From NCBI RefSeq assembly GCF_001644015.1, contig NZ_LUUI01000095.1:62001-126000 (forward strand): a stretch of DNA of 64,000 nucleotides, in the 5' to 3' direction. A program made the translations under genes and the position numbers. The notes below the pieces were generated by a model that was given only the letters and a program-made list of their open reading frames with translations, was not told the origin of the DNA and searched no databases. Positions 53,462-63,873 of the stretch are shown here, in pieces. The DNA comes from Methylomonas lenta (lineage in GTDB: Bacteria > Pseudomonadota > Gammaproteobacteria > Methylococcales > Methylomonadaceae). Within the stretch, counting starts at the first letter, position 1, and each line of letters begins with the position of its first letter.

Positions 53462-56400
53462 TCAGGCAACCATTTTTAGTTCGCTGAGACCATTAGGTTT
53501 TTTTACCAGCTCGATTTGGGTTTTAATGCGTTTTTTCACTGCATCCACATGCGAAATAATACCGACAGTTTTGCCGTGAGTCTTTAAGCTTTCTAGGGTG
53601 CTCATAGCCAGATATAACGAATCGGCATCCAGATTTCCAAAACCTTCATCCAAAAAGAGCGAGTCTATGGCTTTGCCGTTGTTGGCGATTTCAGACAAGC
53701 CTAGGGCTAGCGCCAAACTAACCACAAAACTTTCGCCGCCTGATAAAGTTTGCGGCAAACGTCGGACATTTTTTTGTTTGGTATCTTCAATTTCCAAAGC
53801 AAGGCCTAAGTCGCTGGCGCCGCTGCGAACGTAATAGCGTCCGCTGAGCTTTTCCAGAATTTGATTGGTTTGCGATAATAGCTTATCAATCATGACCTGC
53901 TGCATCTGACGTTTAAAGCTGGCTGGATCGTCGTTGATTAGCTGTATTTCGGCATCTGCTTCAGTAAACAAGCGCTGCTGTTCAACCGCTTGCGCTTGCA
54001 GGGTTTTAAATTTATCTTGATATTGCTGTTGTTTAGCCAGTTTGTTTTCCAGGCTAAGGACTTCTTGCTCGGCAATATCGATTTTTTCCGCAATTTGATT
54101 TAGCACGGGTTGAATATCAGCTAGCGACAAATTGCTGGTGGCTGCTCGCTGTTCAGCAAGTGTTGCCATGATAGGTTGCAATTGTTGATCGGTTCGTTCC
54201 AGGCCGGCGGTGTCGATATCCATTTGTTGCTTGATATTGCTTTCTTGTGCAATCAGATGAATTAGGTTTATTAACTCGTCCACCGACTCAAATGGTAAGC
54301 CCGTTATGCTCTCGGTCAGGGTTTGCAAGATGGTTCTATATTCGATTTGTGTAATGCGAATTTGTTGTTCCTGATCGATGATGAGTTTTTGCTTTTCGAT
54401 AATGGCAATATGCAGGCTCAGGCGCTCTTGTTGTGTTAAGGCTTCTGCGCTGCTGGCCAGCTGTTGTTGGTAGCTACTGATATTGTTTTCGCAGTTTCGC
54501 AGTTTTTCAGTTAACGCTGCGATGTCTTTCTGTAAACCTTGTTGGCGCAGAATATAAACCTGGTAATCTTGTCTGCGGCCATTCAGGCGGTCGAATAAAG
54601 TATTTTCCTTGCCTTTGGCAGGTAGTTTTTCGCCTAGTGCGGTTAATTGATTTTCCAGTTTTGCAATTAGGGCTGTTTCATCATTAATACAGGTGGTATA
54701 CCGTTGCTCAATGTCGTCGAAATCAGCAGGACGGTTACTCCAGGCGCTTTCCAGTTCTTGTACGGATTTGTTGAATCTTTCTAGTGCAGCCAGTTTGGTT
54801 TCGATGTCTGTCTTCATTTTGGCGATATCACGCTGCAACTGCGCATGTTGCTTGACCAGATTGTTAATTTTATCCAGTTCTGTAGCTTCTTCAGACTGTT
54901 TTTGGTTTTGTAAAGACAGGTTGTCGATATCCATGCCATCGCGCATGATATTAAGGCGGTTGGCTAATACCGTCCATTCTGATTGTATTTGTTGCAGGCG
55001 CTGTTGTCTGGCAGACATTTTCGATCCGTGCGATTGCGCCGCTTTTAATTGTGTGTTGACGCTATCGATGTGCGATTTTAGCGCCTGAATTTTGCCGCGC
55101 TGATCCACAAGTGCTTTTTTGGCGTCGGTAAAAACCGGGGGTTTTAGCACATAAGGATGGGTGATTGATCCGCATAAATAACAAGGCTGGCCATCCAACA
55201 ATTTAGCGCGATCCGCGCCCATTTTTTTTATTAAAGCTTCATTGCGTAGCGCTTGCTCAAGCACTTTGATGATGTTTTCTTCCCTATTCATTTCCTGTTG
55301 CAGTTCATCCAAATCTGTCTGCAGTTTGATAGCATTGGGTGGTAGGTTGGATTGTTTGCTGATGCCTAGCCAGCTAAATAAGCCTTTATTGGTCAGTTTA
55401 GACGTCACAGTAGCCAGCGATATTAATTCTTGAAAATCGGCGACCCTGGTTTGTTGCTCTTTCTGCAACTCCTTCAACTCATCAAAGTTTTTACCTTGAG
55501 CTATAGAGCGTAAAGTCTTTTCATCAGCGTCGATTTTCTGCTTTAAATCGGTCAGATCATCTTGGGTAGATTCTATCGACGAGCGGTTTTTCTTTAGCGC
55601 TGACTGTGTGTTTTTAGCCCAGCTCGCTTGCGATTTTTGCTTACGGCTAAGTTCGATACGCTCATTTCTAAGTATGCGCAAACGCACCACATCAGGAAAA
55701 TTCTCCACAAGACTGGCATCGTTCGCATGCGCTTGTAGCCAGTTATCGACTTCACTCAATGAGAACTGATTTTGGGTGATTTGTTGTTGAATCGACTGGG
55801 CCAGTTCACGTTGACGTGGTAATTCCAACTTTATTTCGCTGACAGACAGTTTTATGGCATCTATCACCTGTTTTTGTTCAGTCAGGGACTTTTCACCCAA
55901 CGGTAAAACAGCTAGATTAGCCTCGCTACCCAATTGTTGCTGTAGTAAGGCAAGCTCTTTGCGGTAACTTTCCAGCGTAGCTTTATCTTGTTCCAGCTGA
56001 GCTTGTTTTGCGTCTAGCAAGTTTACTTCCGGGCGGAATTGCAAGGCCGCTTGATTATTGGCAATCTTTTGCAAATCTTGTTGATAGTGTTTGATTTTAG
56101 CTGACAAATCTTGTTGCAAACGTTGCAGATGTTGCTGCTTGTGTTCGAGGTTGTCGATATTTTGCAGTGTAGCCAGCTGTTGATTTACTTGCCGTTGTTG
56201 TTGCTTAAATTCGCTAACTTGTTCTTTGAAGTCCTGCAGGTCATGGGCTGCAGTTTCCAATGCCTGCTCATTTAGTAGTGGAAGAGTGGCGATATCTTGT
56301 TGCAATTGGCTCAAGCGGGTTTGCGCTTGGGATAATTGCTGTTCTGTTTTTTGGCGATAATCATTATATAGATCAGCACCGCTGATTTTTTCCAGTATAT

Positions 56401-56905
56401 CCATGCGCTCACTATCTAGCGCAAGTAAAAAGGCGGCAAAGTCCCCTTGGGGTAACATAATGGATTTACTAAACTTGTGAAAATCCATGCCGGTTAATTC
56501 AGCAATCCGATTGCGCACCTGATTTGGCGTTTCGGCTAATGTTTCTTCCTGACCGTTAATCCGCGTCAATGTCATTTTCGCTAAAAGCGGTGTGACTTCC
56601 GGCAGGCTATCGTTGTATTTTACTTCCCAGCTAGAGCGAAATTTGTCATCTCCCAAAGCAAACTCTACCTTGGCAAAGCATTCTCGGGTTTGTTTGGTCA
56701 TTACATGCGCGGCGGGTTTGTCAAACCGAAAAGTTTCGCCGTATAGCCCTAGGGTAATGACATCGAGAATGCTGGATTTTCCCGAGCCATTCGGGCCGGT
56801 AATAGCAAAAACTCCACTATCAGCGATGGGGCCTTGATCGAAATAAATCCGCCCCTCGCCTTCAAGTGAATTGATGTTTTTAAAAAATATATTCAGAATG
56901 CGCAT
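53462..56905 (-). CDS. sbcC: Exonuclease SbcC (SMC-like ATPase)
   Basis: A 1147-residue ATPase with two long coiled coils. The P-loop is ITGPNGSGKSSILDVITLGLYG, near residue 37; the zinc hook CxxC is QPCYLCGS (around residue 578); the ABC signature LSGGESFVVSLALALG and Walker B DSLFLDEGFGNLD lie near the end. With SbcD it forms a nuclease that cleaves hairpins and ends. The sbcD gene, which normally precedes sbcC, is not present; 301 bases without a gene lie upstream. Confidence 0.95.
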   Translation of the reverse strand: MRILNIFFKNINSLEGEGRIYFDQGPIADSGVFAITGPNGSGKSSILDVITLGLYGETFRFDKPAAHVMTKQTRECFAKVEFALGDDKFRSSWEVKYNDSLPEVTPLLAKMTLTRINGQEETLAETPNQVRNRIAELTGMDFHKFSKSIMLPQGDFAAFLLALDSERMDILEKISGADLYNDYRQKTEQQLSQAQTRLSQLQQDIATLPLLNEQALETAAHDLQDFKEQVSEFKQQQRQVNQQLATLQNIDNLEHKQQHLQRLQQDLSAKIKHYQQDLQKIANNQAALQFRPEVNLLDAKQAQLEQDKATLESYRKELALLQQQLGSEANLAVLPLGEKSLTEQKQVIDAIKLSVSEIKLELPRQRELAQSIQQQITQNQFSLSEVDNWLQAHANDASLVENFPDVVRLRILRNERIELSRKQKSQASWAKNTQSALKKNRSSIESTQDDLTDLKQKIDADEKTLRSIAQGKNFDELKELQKEQQTRVADFQELISLATVTSKLTNKGLFSWLGISKQSNLPPNAIKLQTDLDELQQEMNREENIIKVLEQALRNEALIKKMGADRAKLLDGQPCYLCGSITHPYVLKPPVFTDAKKALVDQRGKIQALKSHIDSVNTQLKAAQSHGSKMSARQQRLQQIQSEWTVLANRLNIMRDGMDIDNLSLQNQKQSEEATELDKINNLVKQHAQLQRDIAKMKTDIETKLAALERFNKSVQELESAWSNRPADFDDIEQRYTTCINDETALIAKLENQLTALGEKLPAKGKENTLFDRLNGRRQDYQVYILRQQGLQKDIAALTEKLRNCENNISSYQQQLASSAEALTQQERLSLHIAIIEKQKLIIDQEQQIRITQIEYRTILQTLTESITGLPFESVDELINLIHLIAQESNIKQQMDIDTAGLERTDQQLQPIMATLAEQRAATSNLSLADIQPVLNQIAEKIDIAEQEVLSLENKLAKQQQYQDKFKTLQAQAVEQQRLFTEADAEIQLINDDPASFKRQMQQVMIDKLLSQTNQILEKLSGRYYVRSGASDLGLALEIEDTKQKNVRRLPQTLSGGESFVVSLALALGLSEIANNGKAIDSLFLDEGFGNLDADSLYLAMSTLESLKTHGKTVGIISHVDAVKKRIKTQIELVKKPNGLSELKMVA

Positions 56906-57206
56906 AAATTGTTGTTTTTATTGTGTATTGATGAAGAGCGCATATTTGTTTGTTCACGCCTTGGTACACGAATTTCAATAGCTTACATGTTACACGATGC
57001 AGCTGGTTGAGAAAACAACCCAACAGGCCACTGTAGTCAGTTCGATACTAGGAGAGATGGCTATTTTACAAGGATAGGTCGGGAGTTGGGCTAAGAAATG
57101 ATGGGTTGTCGAATTTACCCAGCTTGCCTTAATTTGCAAAAACAGGCTGGGTGACTTGAGCTTAAGGTTTTGATTGGAACACTTTAGCCTAATGTCTTTA
57201 ATCCCA
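56906..57206. other. Gap between sbcC and fimV
   Basis: 301 bases with no gene. I see no strong hairpin or repeat; it should hold the sbcC promoter and the fimV terminator. Confidence 0.4.
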
Positions 57207-59930
57207 TTATTTCAGTTCATCCAATAATGCTTGTGCAGCTTGTTTTTGTTCTGAAGTGCCTTTTTCCAGAACTTCTTCAGCAATGCTCATAGCGGCGGCT
57301 GCATCGCCCATATCAATGTAAGCTTTGGCTAGATCGATTTTGGTTTCAAACTCATCCATGTCGGTGAGATCGGAAACGCCAAGCTCAATTTCTTCATCAT
57401 CGCCACTCTTGATAGGGGTATCAAAATCAAAGTTAAAATCAAAATCGTCTGTTGGTTCATCAAGTTTGATTTCAGGAGTTGGTTTAGCGGGTTCGACTTC
57501 ATTTTCGTCGGCATCAAATGAAGGAAATTCAAAACTTTCCAATGTAGCCATGTCCAAAGGCTCATTATTACTGTCATTAATTTCCTCTGCTGTATCTTCA
57601 GAAGAGCCTAAGTCAAAGTTAAAGTCAAAGCCTTCCAGTGAGTCAGCATCAGCTTTTTCTGGGCTTTCACTTAAGTCGGTTGCATCTGCATTCAAGTCGC
57701 TAAGATCGAAATCTATAGACTCAATGTCTGACTCCGCTTCGCCGATTTCCGTTGATTGCTGAGTGTCTTTATCGTCAGAAAATGAACTAAGATCAAAGTC
57801 CAGACTATTATCGTCTGCTTGAGCCAATTCAGGTTCATTTAACTGTAATTCTGCAATTTCGGAATCAACATCATCCATCAATGCCATATCAGGAAGTGAA
57901 GAGGCTCCCAAATCAATCAAGTCATCATTGGAAAAATCTTTATCTAAGGCAAAATCATCCTCAAGATCAAAATTCGCCGGTTCGCTGGTTTCTGTATCTT
58001 CAGAAGAAAGCTTGGATTCGGCTTGCTTGGATGGATTTGGTTTGTTGGTTGCCGGAGTATCTGTGCTGCCGAACAAAGCTGACTCAGGAATGATGTCCCT
58101 GGCCATGTCTGTTACTTTGCTCCAGAAAGGAATATTCGTTGCTTTGCCTGCATCCGATAGCTCTTGCGCGTAAGCTGAAAAATCTTCTTTGTTTTCGTTA
58201 GCGTAAAAAATTTCCAATAACTTTAGTTTGTAGTCATCCTTTGCGGGTTGTTCTTTGATGGCATTACGAATCAAATCTTCAGCTTGTTGATATCGGCCAT
58301 AAGCCAAATAAACGTCAGCTTCCGATAAAGGATCAATCTCATTTTGGTCTGTATCAAAGGCTTCGAAGTCGCTAGGTGTAAAATCGCTGATGAAGGAACT
58401 TTCTCCTACTGTACCCACATCGTAGGCGCCACTGGCGCTACTCATATCCATCACAGGAACGGAAAGACTGCTATTGTCCGCATCCGGCATTCTGATCTGA
58501 CTTGCCGTGGCAAACATGCTTTCTGAATTGGTTTGGCTTTCAATTTTACGTTTACGCCACAATAACCAGCCTAATAAGCCAAGTATGCTTACGGTAAAGC
58601 CGCCCACAGTCAAAAGATAGGACGGTGCGGATAAGAAGCTCTCATCTTCTGCAATAGGTGTGGGAGGTGGGGCTTTTACTACTGGTTTTGGTTTGGCCGG
58701 TAGCGGGGCTGGTTTAGCTTCTACCGGCGGTTGATTTGTGTCCGCGGCAGGTGGCTGTGTAGGTGTTGGCGTTACTTGTGATTCGGTTGCTGGAGGTGTA
58801 ACAGATTCAGAAGAGGGCAAATTTTGAGCGCTGGTCGCTGCCTGTTGAGCCGCTTCTTGATTATTGCTTTGCAGGGCTGATAGCTGCTGGTCCTTTAATG
58901 CCAACAGTTGTTGCATCATATTTAACTGTTGTTCAAGTCGCTCAATACGACTTTGTAATTCGAGGTCTTTGCCGTCCGCAGAACCGCTTGCAGTTGCTGG
59001 TTGACGTGTATCAGAATTGTCTTGCCCTGGTTTTACTTGGCCGCTGATGTCGGCTGTATCAGTTACTCTAGCATCGGTCGGCGCTACCAATTCCAGCGAT
59101 TTAGTGCTGGGCGGTGATGTTTTAGTGGGCGCGGCGGCTGCTTTTTGAGCTGCTGTTGGCTTAGTGACTTGGTCACTAGACTGAATAATGGCCTCGGTTT
59201 CAGGTATTTTCAGTACCACACCGGTTTTTAATGAATCGACATTGCCACGATTAAATGCGTCCGGGTTGGCTCGGAACAGAGCAGCCATCATATTTCGAGT
59301 AGGTACGTTACGTTCACTACCCAGTTGTTCGGCGATATGCCATAAGGTATCAGCAGTTTGGGTGGGACCGTATTCCCCACTGCTAGGTGTGGCTGGTGAG
59401 ATATTAGAGGCGAGTTTAACCTGGGTGACGCGGTTTTTGCTGGGTCGAGACCTTTTGGCAGGCGATGAATAGTAGTCGTCTAGTGGTTCTATCTGATAGC
59501 TGCTACTTGCAGTGCTTGGTATGGCAGGGGCTTTGTAAGCGGCTGGCGGGTCAACCAACACTGTAAACTCGCGAAATTGACTACCTTGTGGCCAATTGAC
59601 TTCGAGCAAAAAATCCAGAAAAGGCTCTGTTAAAGGTTCTCTGGAGGTGATTTTTATGATGACTGAACCGTCTGCTTGTATGTCGGGCTGGAATTTTATT
59701 TTGGATAAAAAATAATTCCAGGGTACGCCGGCTTTGTCGAATTTTTCTGGAGCCGCTAGTTTTACCGAAATATCGGCGGGATTCTCGCCGGGCGCTAAAC
59801 TCAATCGGATTTCTGCGTTAAGCGTTTGATTCAGTGCAGAATGTAATTTAATGTCACCGATTCCCAGCGGTTGTGCGCTCATAGGTATCAATAACGATAC
59901 AATCGCAAAAGTTTTAGTTATATGCTTCAC
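57207..59930 (-). CDS. fimV: FimV/HubP-like polar landmark protein
   Basis: A 907-residue inner-membrane protein needed at the pole for type IV pili and chemotaxis assembly. I start it at GTG 59930 with AAGGA seven bases before; an ATG at 59978 would add 16 residues. The signal peptide (ITKTFAIVSLLIPMSAQPLG) is followed by the N-terminal FimV region, a LysM-like peptidoglycan-binding block (YGPTQTADTLWHIAEQLG), a coiled coil, a Pro-rich stretch, one transmembrane span (YLLTVGGFTVSILGLLGWLL), a long Asp/Glu-rich cytoplasmic repeat region and the C-terminal FimV motif IDLAKAYIDMGD. It follows asd by 71 bases, the usual order. Confidence 0.94.
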   Translation of the reverse strand: MKHITKTFAIVSLLIPMSAQPLGIGDIKLHSALNQTLNAEIRLSLAPGENPADISVKLAAPEKFDKAGVPWNYFLSKIKFQPDIQADGSVIIKITSREPLTEPFLDFLLEVNWPQGSQFREFTVLVDPPAAYKAPAIPSTASSSYQIEPLDDYYSSPAKRSRPSKNRVTQVKLASNISPATPSSGEYGPTQTADTLWHIAEQLGSERNVPTRNMMAALFRANPDAFNRGNVDSLKTGVVLKIPETEAIIQSSDQVTKPTAAQKAAAAPTKTSPPSTKSLELVAPTDARVTDTADISGQVKPGQDNSDTRQPATASGSADGKDLELQSRIERLEQQLNMMQQLLALKDQQLSALQSNNQEAAQQAATSAQNLPSSESVTPPATESQVTPTPTQPPAADTNQPPVEAKPAPLPAKPKPVVKAPPPTPIAEDESFLSAPSYLLTVGGFTVSILGLLGWLLWRKRKIESQTNSESMFATASQIRMPDADNSSLSVPVMDMSSASGAYDVGTVGESSFISDFTPSDFEAFDTDQNEIDPLSEADVYLAYGRYQQAEDLIRNAIKEQPAKDDYKLKLLEIFYANENKEDFSAYAQELSDAGKATNIPFWSKVTDMARDIIPESALFGSTDTPATNKPNPSKQAESKLSSEDTETSEPANFDLEDDFALDKDFSNDDLIDLGASSLPDMALMDDVDSEIAELQLNEPELAQADDNSLDFDLSSFSDDKDTQQSTEIGEAESDIESIDFDLSDLNADATDLSESPEKADADSLEGFDFNFDLGSSEDTAEEINDSNNEPLDMATLESFEFPSFDADENEVEPAKPTPEIKLDEPTDDFDFNFDFDTPIKSGDDEEIELGVSDLTDMDEFETKIDLAKAYIDMGDAAAAMSIAEEVLEKGTSEQKQAAQALLDELK

Positions 59931-60001
59931 ACTCTTTTCCTTCACTGGGATTACCTCGGCACAATCAAACACACGCATTAAAGACGCTTGCTAATCTTAG
60001 A

Positions 60002-61024
60002 CTAGATGTAATTTTTTACCAGCACCTCGGCGATTTGAACGCTATTCAAAGCGGCCCCTTTTCTGACATTGTCGCCTACTACCCACAAGTTTATCCCGTT
60101 AGGGTGAGAGATGTCTTCACGAATTCTGCCGACATAAACATCGTCATGGCCGGAAGACTCGGTAACAGCGGTTGGGTAACCACCATCAATGCGCTCATCC
60201 AAAACGGTTACGCCGGGTGCATTAGACAATAGCTCGCGTACTCTTGCAGCGGAAATTTTCTGTTTGGTTTCGATATGCACGGCTTCGGAGTGACCAAAAA
60301 ACACCGGCACACGCACAGCGGTTGGATTAACCAATATATCAGGATCTCCCATGATTTTTTGAGTCTCCCAAACCATTTTCATTTCTTCCTTGGTATAGCC
60401 GTTGTCCATAAACACATCGATTTGTGGCAAAACGTTGAAAGCGATTTGTTTGGGGTAGACTTTGGCTATGACTGGTTTGGTATTTAATAAGTTCGCAGTC
60501 TGTGTTGCCAGTTCCGCAATGGCTTCCTTGCCGGTGCCGGATACTGCCTGGTAGGTAGCCACGTTGATACGGCTGATGCCAACTTCATCATAAATTGGTT
60601 TTAATGCCACCAACATTTGAATGGTAGAGCAATTGGGATTGGCGATGATGCCACGATTCGTATACTCGGCGACTTTTTCCGGGTTAACTTCCGGTACCAC
60701 AAGAGGGATGTCGTCGTCATAACGAAATTGCGAAGTGTTATCGATCACTACACAGCCGGCAGCTGCTGCTTTAGGTGCGTATTCAGCCGATATAGACGCG
60801 CCGGGCGAGAATAATCCAATCTGTACTTTAGAAAAATCGAAGTTTGCCAGGTCTTCTACGACAAGCGAGCCGCCTTTAAAAGGAATGCGCTTGCCGGCAG
60901 AGCGTTCGCTCGCCAAAGCATAGACTTTACCGACCGGGAAGTTGCGTTCTTCCAGGATGGAAATCATGGTTTCGCCAACTGCGCCTGTTGCGCCGACTAC
61001 TGCAACATCATATGTTTTTGACAT
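60002..61024 (-). CDS. asd: Aspartate-semialdehyde dehydrogenase
   Basis: A 340-residue NADP-dependent enzyme of the lysine, threonine and methionine pathway. I start it at ATG 61024 (MSKTYDVAVVGATGAVGETM). The NADP motif is VGATGAVGETM; the active-site Cys is in NPNCSTIQMLVAL and the catalytic His in VRVPVFFGHSEAVHIET. Length is normal. Located upstream of fimV. Confidence 0.96.
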   Translation of the reverse strand: MSKTYDVAVVGATGAVGETMISILEERNFPVGKVYALASERSAGKRIPFKGGSLVVEDLANFDFSKVQIGLFSPGASISAEYAPKAAAAGCVVIDNTSQFRYDDDIPLVVPEVNPEKVAEYTNRGIIANPNCSTIQMLVALKPIYDEVGISRINVATYQAVSGTGKEAIAELATQTANLLNTKPVIAKVYPKQIAFNVLPQIDVFMDNGYTKEEMKMVWETQKIMGDPDILVNPTAVRVPVFFGHSEAVHIETKQKISAARVRELLSNAPGVTVLDERIDGGYPTAVTESSGHDDVYVGRIREDISHPNGINLWVVGDNVRKGAALNSVQIAEVLVKNYI

Positions 61025-61221
61025 GTTTATTTTACCTTTGTATTGCATTTAGTGCAGCATCACTCATTTTGGATGTGCTGACTTTGATCATGTTCGCAGA
61101 ATAAATATCCGCGGGTCTGGTTTTAGTATCCACAGAGATTTTTCGCTGCGGTCGGCAGCACTGGCAGCATTAAAAATAAAACGCAGCTTAAGGCTTTCGA
61201 ATTAAGGTGTTAACGAATCGT

Positions 61222-61899
<678 letters not shown>

Positions 61900-61979
61900 C
61901 TAATTAATAGTTTGGTATCCGCGAGGGTATGTCTGCGGAAGCCGTTAAAAAACCCAGCATTTTAGCTCAAACCTTATAG

Positions 61980-62300
61980 GAGTGCCGTTAAATGTTGGTT
62001 TTTGGCTGTGGGTTGGGGCGTGGGCTTTTGTTTTAAAGGTGTTGCTGAGGTGTCGCTATCGCGACGGGTTGTTTAAAGTCGGTTCTCGGACCGACAGCCG
62101 AGATACTTTCTTTTGCTTCGCCAAAAGAAAGTATCCAAAGAAAAGGCGACCCGGATTCCGCCAATTTCCTGCGCTTCTCGCTTTTGCCGCGGGTTTTCGA
62201 AGGGCCTTCCCTGGCCCTGCGAAAACGAGCGGCATCGTGCCGCTCCCCTGCGGGCCCATTTCGCCAAAAGCTGCGATGCTCGGGGCGGAATAACGGGAGA
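61980..62300. repeat. Complex dispersed repeat with several hairpins
   Basis: A GC-rich block with perfect hairpins: GTCGC/GCGAC (near 62057), TCGGT/ACCGA (near 62082), ATACTTTCTTTTG (62103-62115) with 62122-62134, and GAGCGGCA (62227-62234) with 62238-62245. The ATACTTTCTTTTG-CTTCGC unit is a widespread proteobacterial intergenic repeat. Open frames on both strands here have no family features and I leave them out. It stands beside the second ATPase gene. Confidence 0.75.
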
Positions 62301-62388
62301 AAACCATCCCTAAACTAAAAGAGGAACTAGAAAAATATGGAGTTCTTCATGCGTTGCCAATTGCGTGCAATTTTGTTAAGCCTAGAAT

Positions 62389-63873
62389 CTATCTTGGGGT
62401 GAATCCAATTTTTGCTCTTTGTGATTTGTTAATCTTTTTTATATCTAGCGCCTGCCGATAGCATGGATGGATTTCCCACTTCATATTAAAGTCATTGTCA
62501 GTTCTGGAGTTTAATAAATCTGGCATTGCACGAAAATTATAATGAAAATACTCTCCAGATTCATCATCAGATCGAGCAACCAAAAAGCCAATTCTAAAAA
62601 GGAATCTGCCAACTTCTATTTGAGTTGTTACTTTTATAGAATCAATAAAAGGCGTAATATGATTTAGTATCTTATTTTTGATAAATATTAAAAGATTATC
62701 CCTAGTCATTAACCGATCTGCACCACGAAAGGCAGTGATTAATTCCTCAATTTGCTTGCATTGATGTTTGTGTTCAGCAACTAAATCAGCTATGCGTTTG
62801 GCCCCATAATCACCCCATACATCGTCAATATCTTCTTTAGATATCAGTGTCCTTCGTTTTAATAAAGCATTTTTCTGAGTAAGCTTGCATAGTTGAATAG
62901 CCCATCTTGGGCGCTGATATGAAAGTGTATGGATCACTTTATAAGAATGGACATATTTTTGTCCCCATTCTACTTTTTCTACAAACAACAACATTAAAGT
63001 TCGTTCTTCATGTTCTTTTATCGACTCACTAGCTTCTTTGGGTGGTATGCTAAATCCGTTAGATATGCTCTGAGATTCGATTCTCTTGAACAGAAGAGTT
63101 CTGAATTCTTCTGCAGACCATTCTATTTCATAAACGTATTGTTCGAGCTTATCTAATGACTCATCATATCTGCGGATTGTAGGCCAAACGTCACTACGCA
63201 TAGTGAGTCTAAAGTTAATTCCTATAATGTCTTGCGTTAAGTATCTGCATGCCGAAAAGAAAGTGCTAATACTCAAGCATTCAGATTCTGTGTTTTGAAA
63301 TGTTGCATCAAGGTCGTCAATTAAAATAAACACAGATGGAGACTTAATTCTTTTTAGTATTGATATATGATCTTTTATTTCTTGCTTTTTTGCGGTTACG
63401 TTAAGTTTTTCAAGGAACTTTTCAAATCTTGCGGTTAAACAGCTGACAATATTTTTTTGTTTGTAGCCGTCTAGTTCAGCAGATTCTATTAAGGTTATTT
63501 CGTCGTCTGTTAATGCGAATCCAATAGTATTGGCAATTTCACGATTCACTATTGCACAAATTCTAACCATCCAGTCCCTTATGTAATCGTTTGGGGTTAT
63601 AAGGGGCGTAGTTAGTTTAAATGCATCCCTTGCTAGATCGGAGCCCCGGCATCTAATTACCAATGCATCAGGAAATTTAGCTTTAATAGTGTGAGAGAGA
63701 TGTTTAATTAAAATTGATTTTCCAACTCCTTTTCTTGCTGTTGCGATGAAGATTCTCCTATTTAAGTCAAGGTGTTTTTTAAATTCATCTTGTTCCACAA
63801 AATAGGATGCTAATTCTTCAGGGCTAGCATCATCACCGGCTTCATTGCCGAAATCGAAGCCTTTTAGTGTCAT
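62389..63873 (-). CDS. P-loop ATPase, Sll1717-like family (copy 2)
   Basis: A 494-residue predicted ATPase, diverged but homologous to the protein at 7894-9354. It has FGNEAGDD (8-15), Walker A ARKGVGKS (46-53), Walker B VFILIDDLD (181-189), RSDVW (226-230), QRPRWAIQLCK and the final HPCYRQALDIK. The last 15 residues after DIK (KINKSQRAKIGFTPR) have no counterpart in copy 1, whose stop is at NIK; they may be an extension produced by a DNA junction. AT-rich relative to adk. The gene is solitary. Function is unknown, with a defence role suggested only by analogy and location beside repeats. Confidence 0.8.
   Translation of the reverse strand: MTLKGFDFGNEAGDDASPEELASYFVEQDEFKKHLDLNRRIFIATARKGVGKSILIKHLSHTIKAKFPDALVIRCRGSDLARDAFKLTTPLITPNDYIRDWMVRICAIVNREIANTIGFALTDDEITLIESAELDGYKQKNIVSCLTARFEKFLEKLNVTAKKQEIKDHISILKRIKSPSVFILIDDLDATFQNTESECLSISTFFSACRYLTQDIIGINFRLTMRSDVWPTIRRYDESLDKLEQYVYEIEWSAEEFRTLLFKRIESQSISNGFSIPPKEASESIKEHEERTLMLLFVEKVEWGQKYVHSYKVIHTLSYQRPRWAIQLCKLTQKNALLKRRTLISKEDIDDVWGDYGAKRIADLVAEHKHQCKQIEELITAFRGADRLMTRDNLLIFIKNKILNHITPFIDSIKVTTQIEVGRFLFRIGFLVARSDDESGEYFHYNFRAMPDLLNSRTDNDFNMKWEIHPCYRQALDIKKINKSQRAKIGFTPR

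Noticed and set aside
57325-57762. Serine-rich frame opposite fimV
   Set aside because: Complement of the Asp/Glu-rich repeat region of FimV; a shadow.
62056-62313. Open frames on both strands in the multi-hairpin repeat
   Set aside because: They arise from the GC-rich repeat and overlap each other; no protein family is recognisable.
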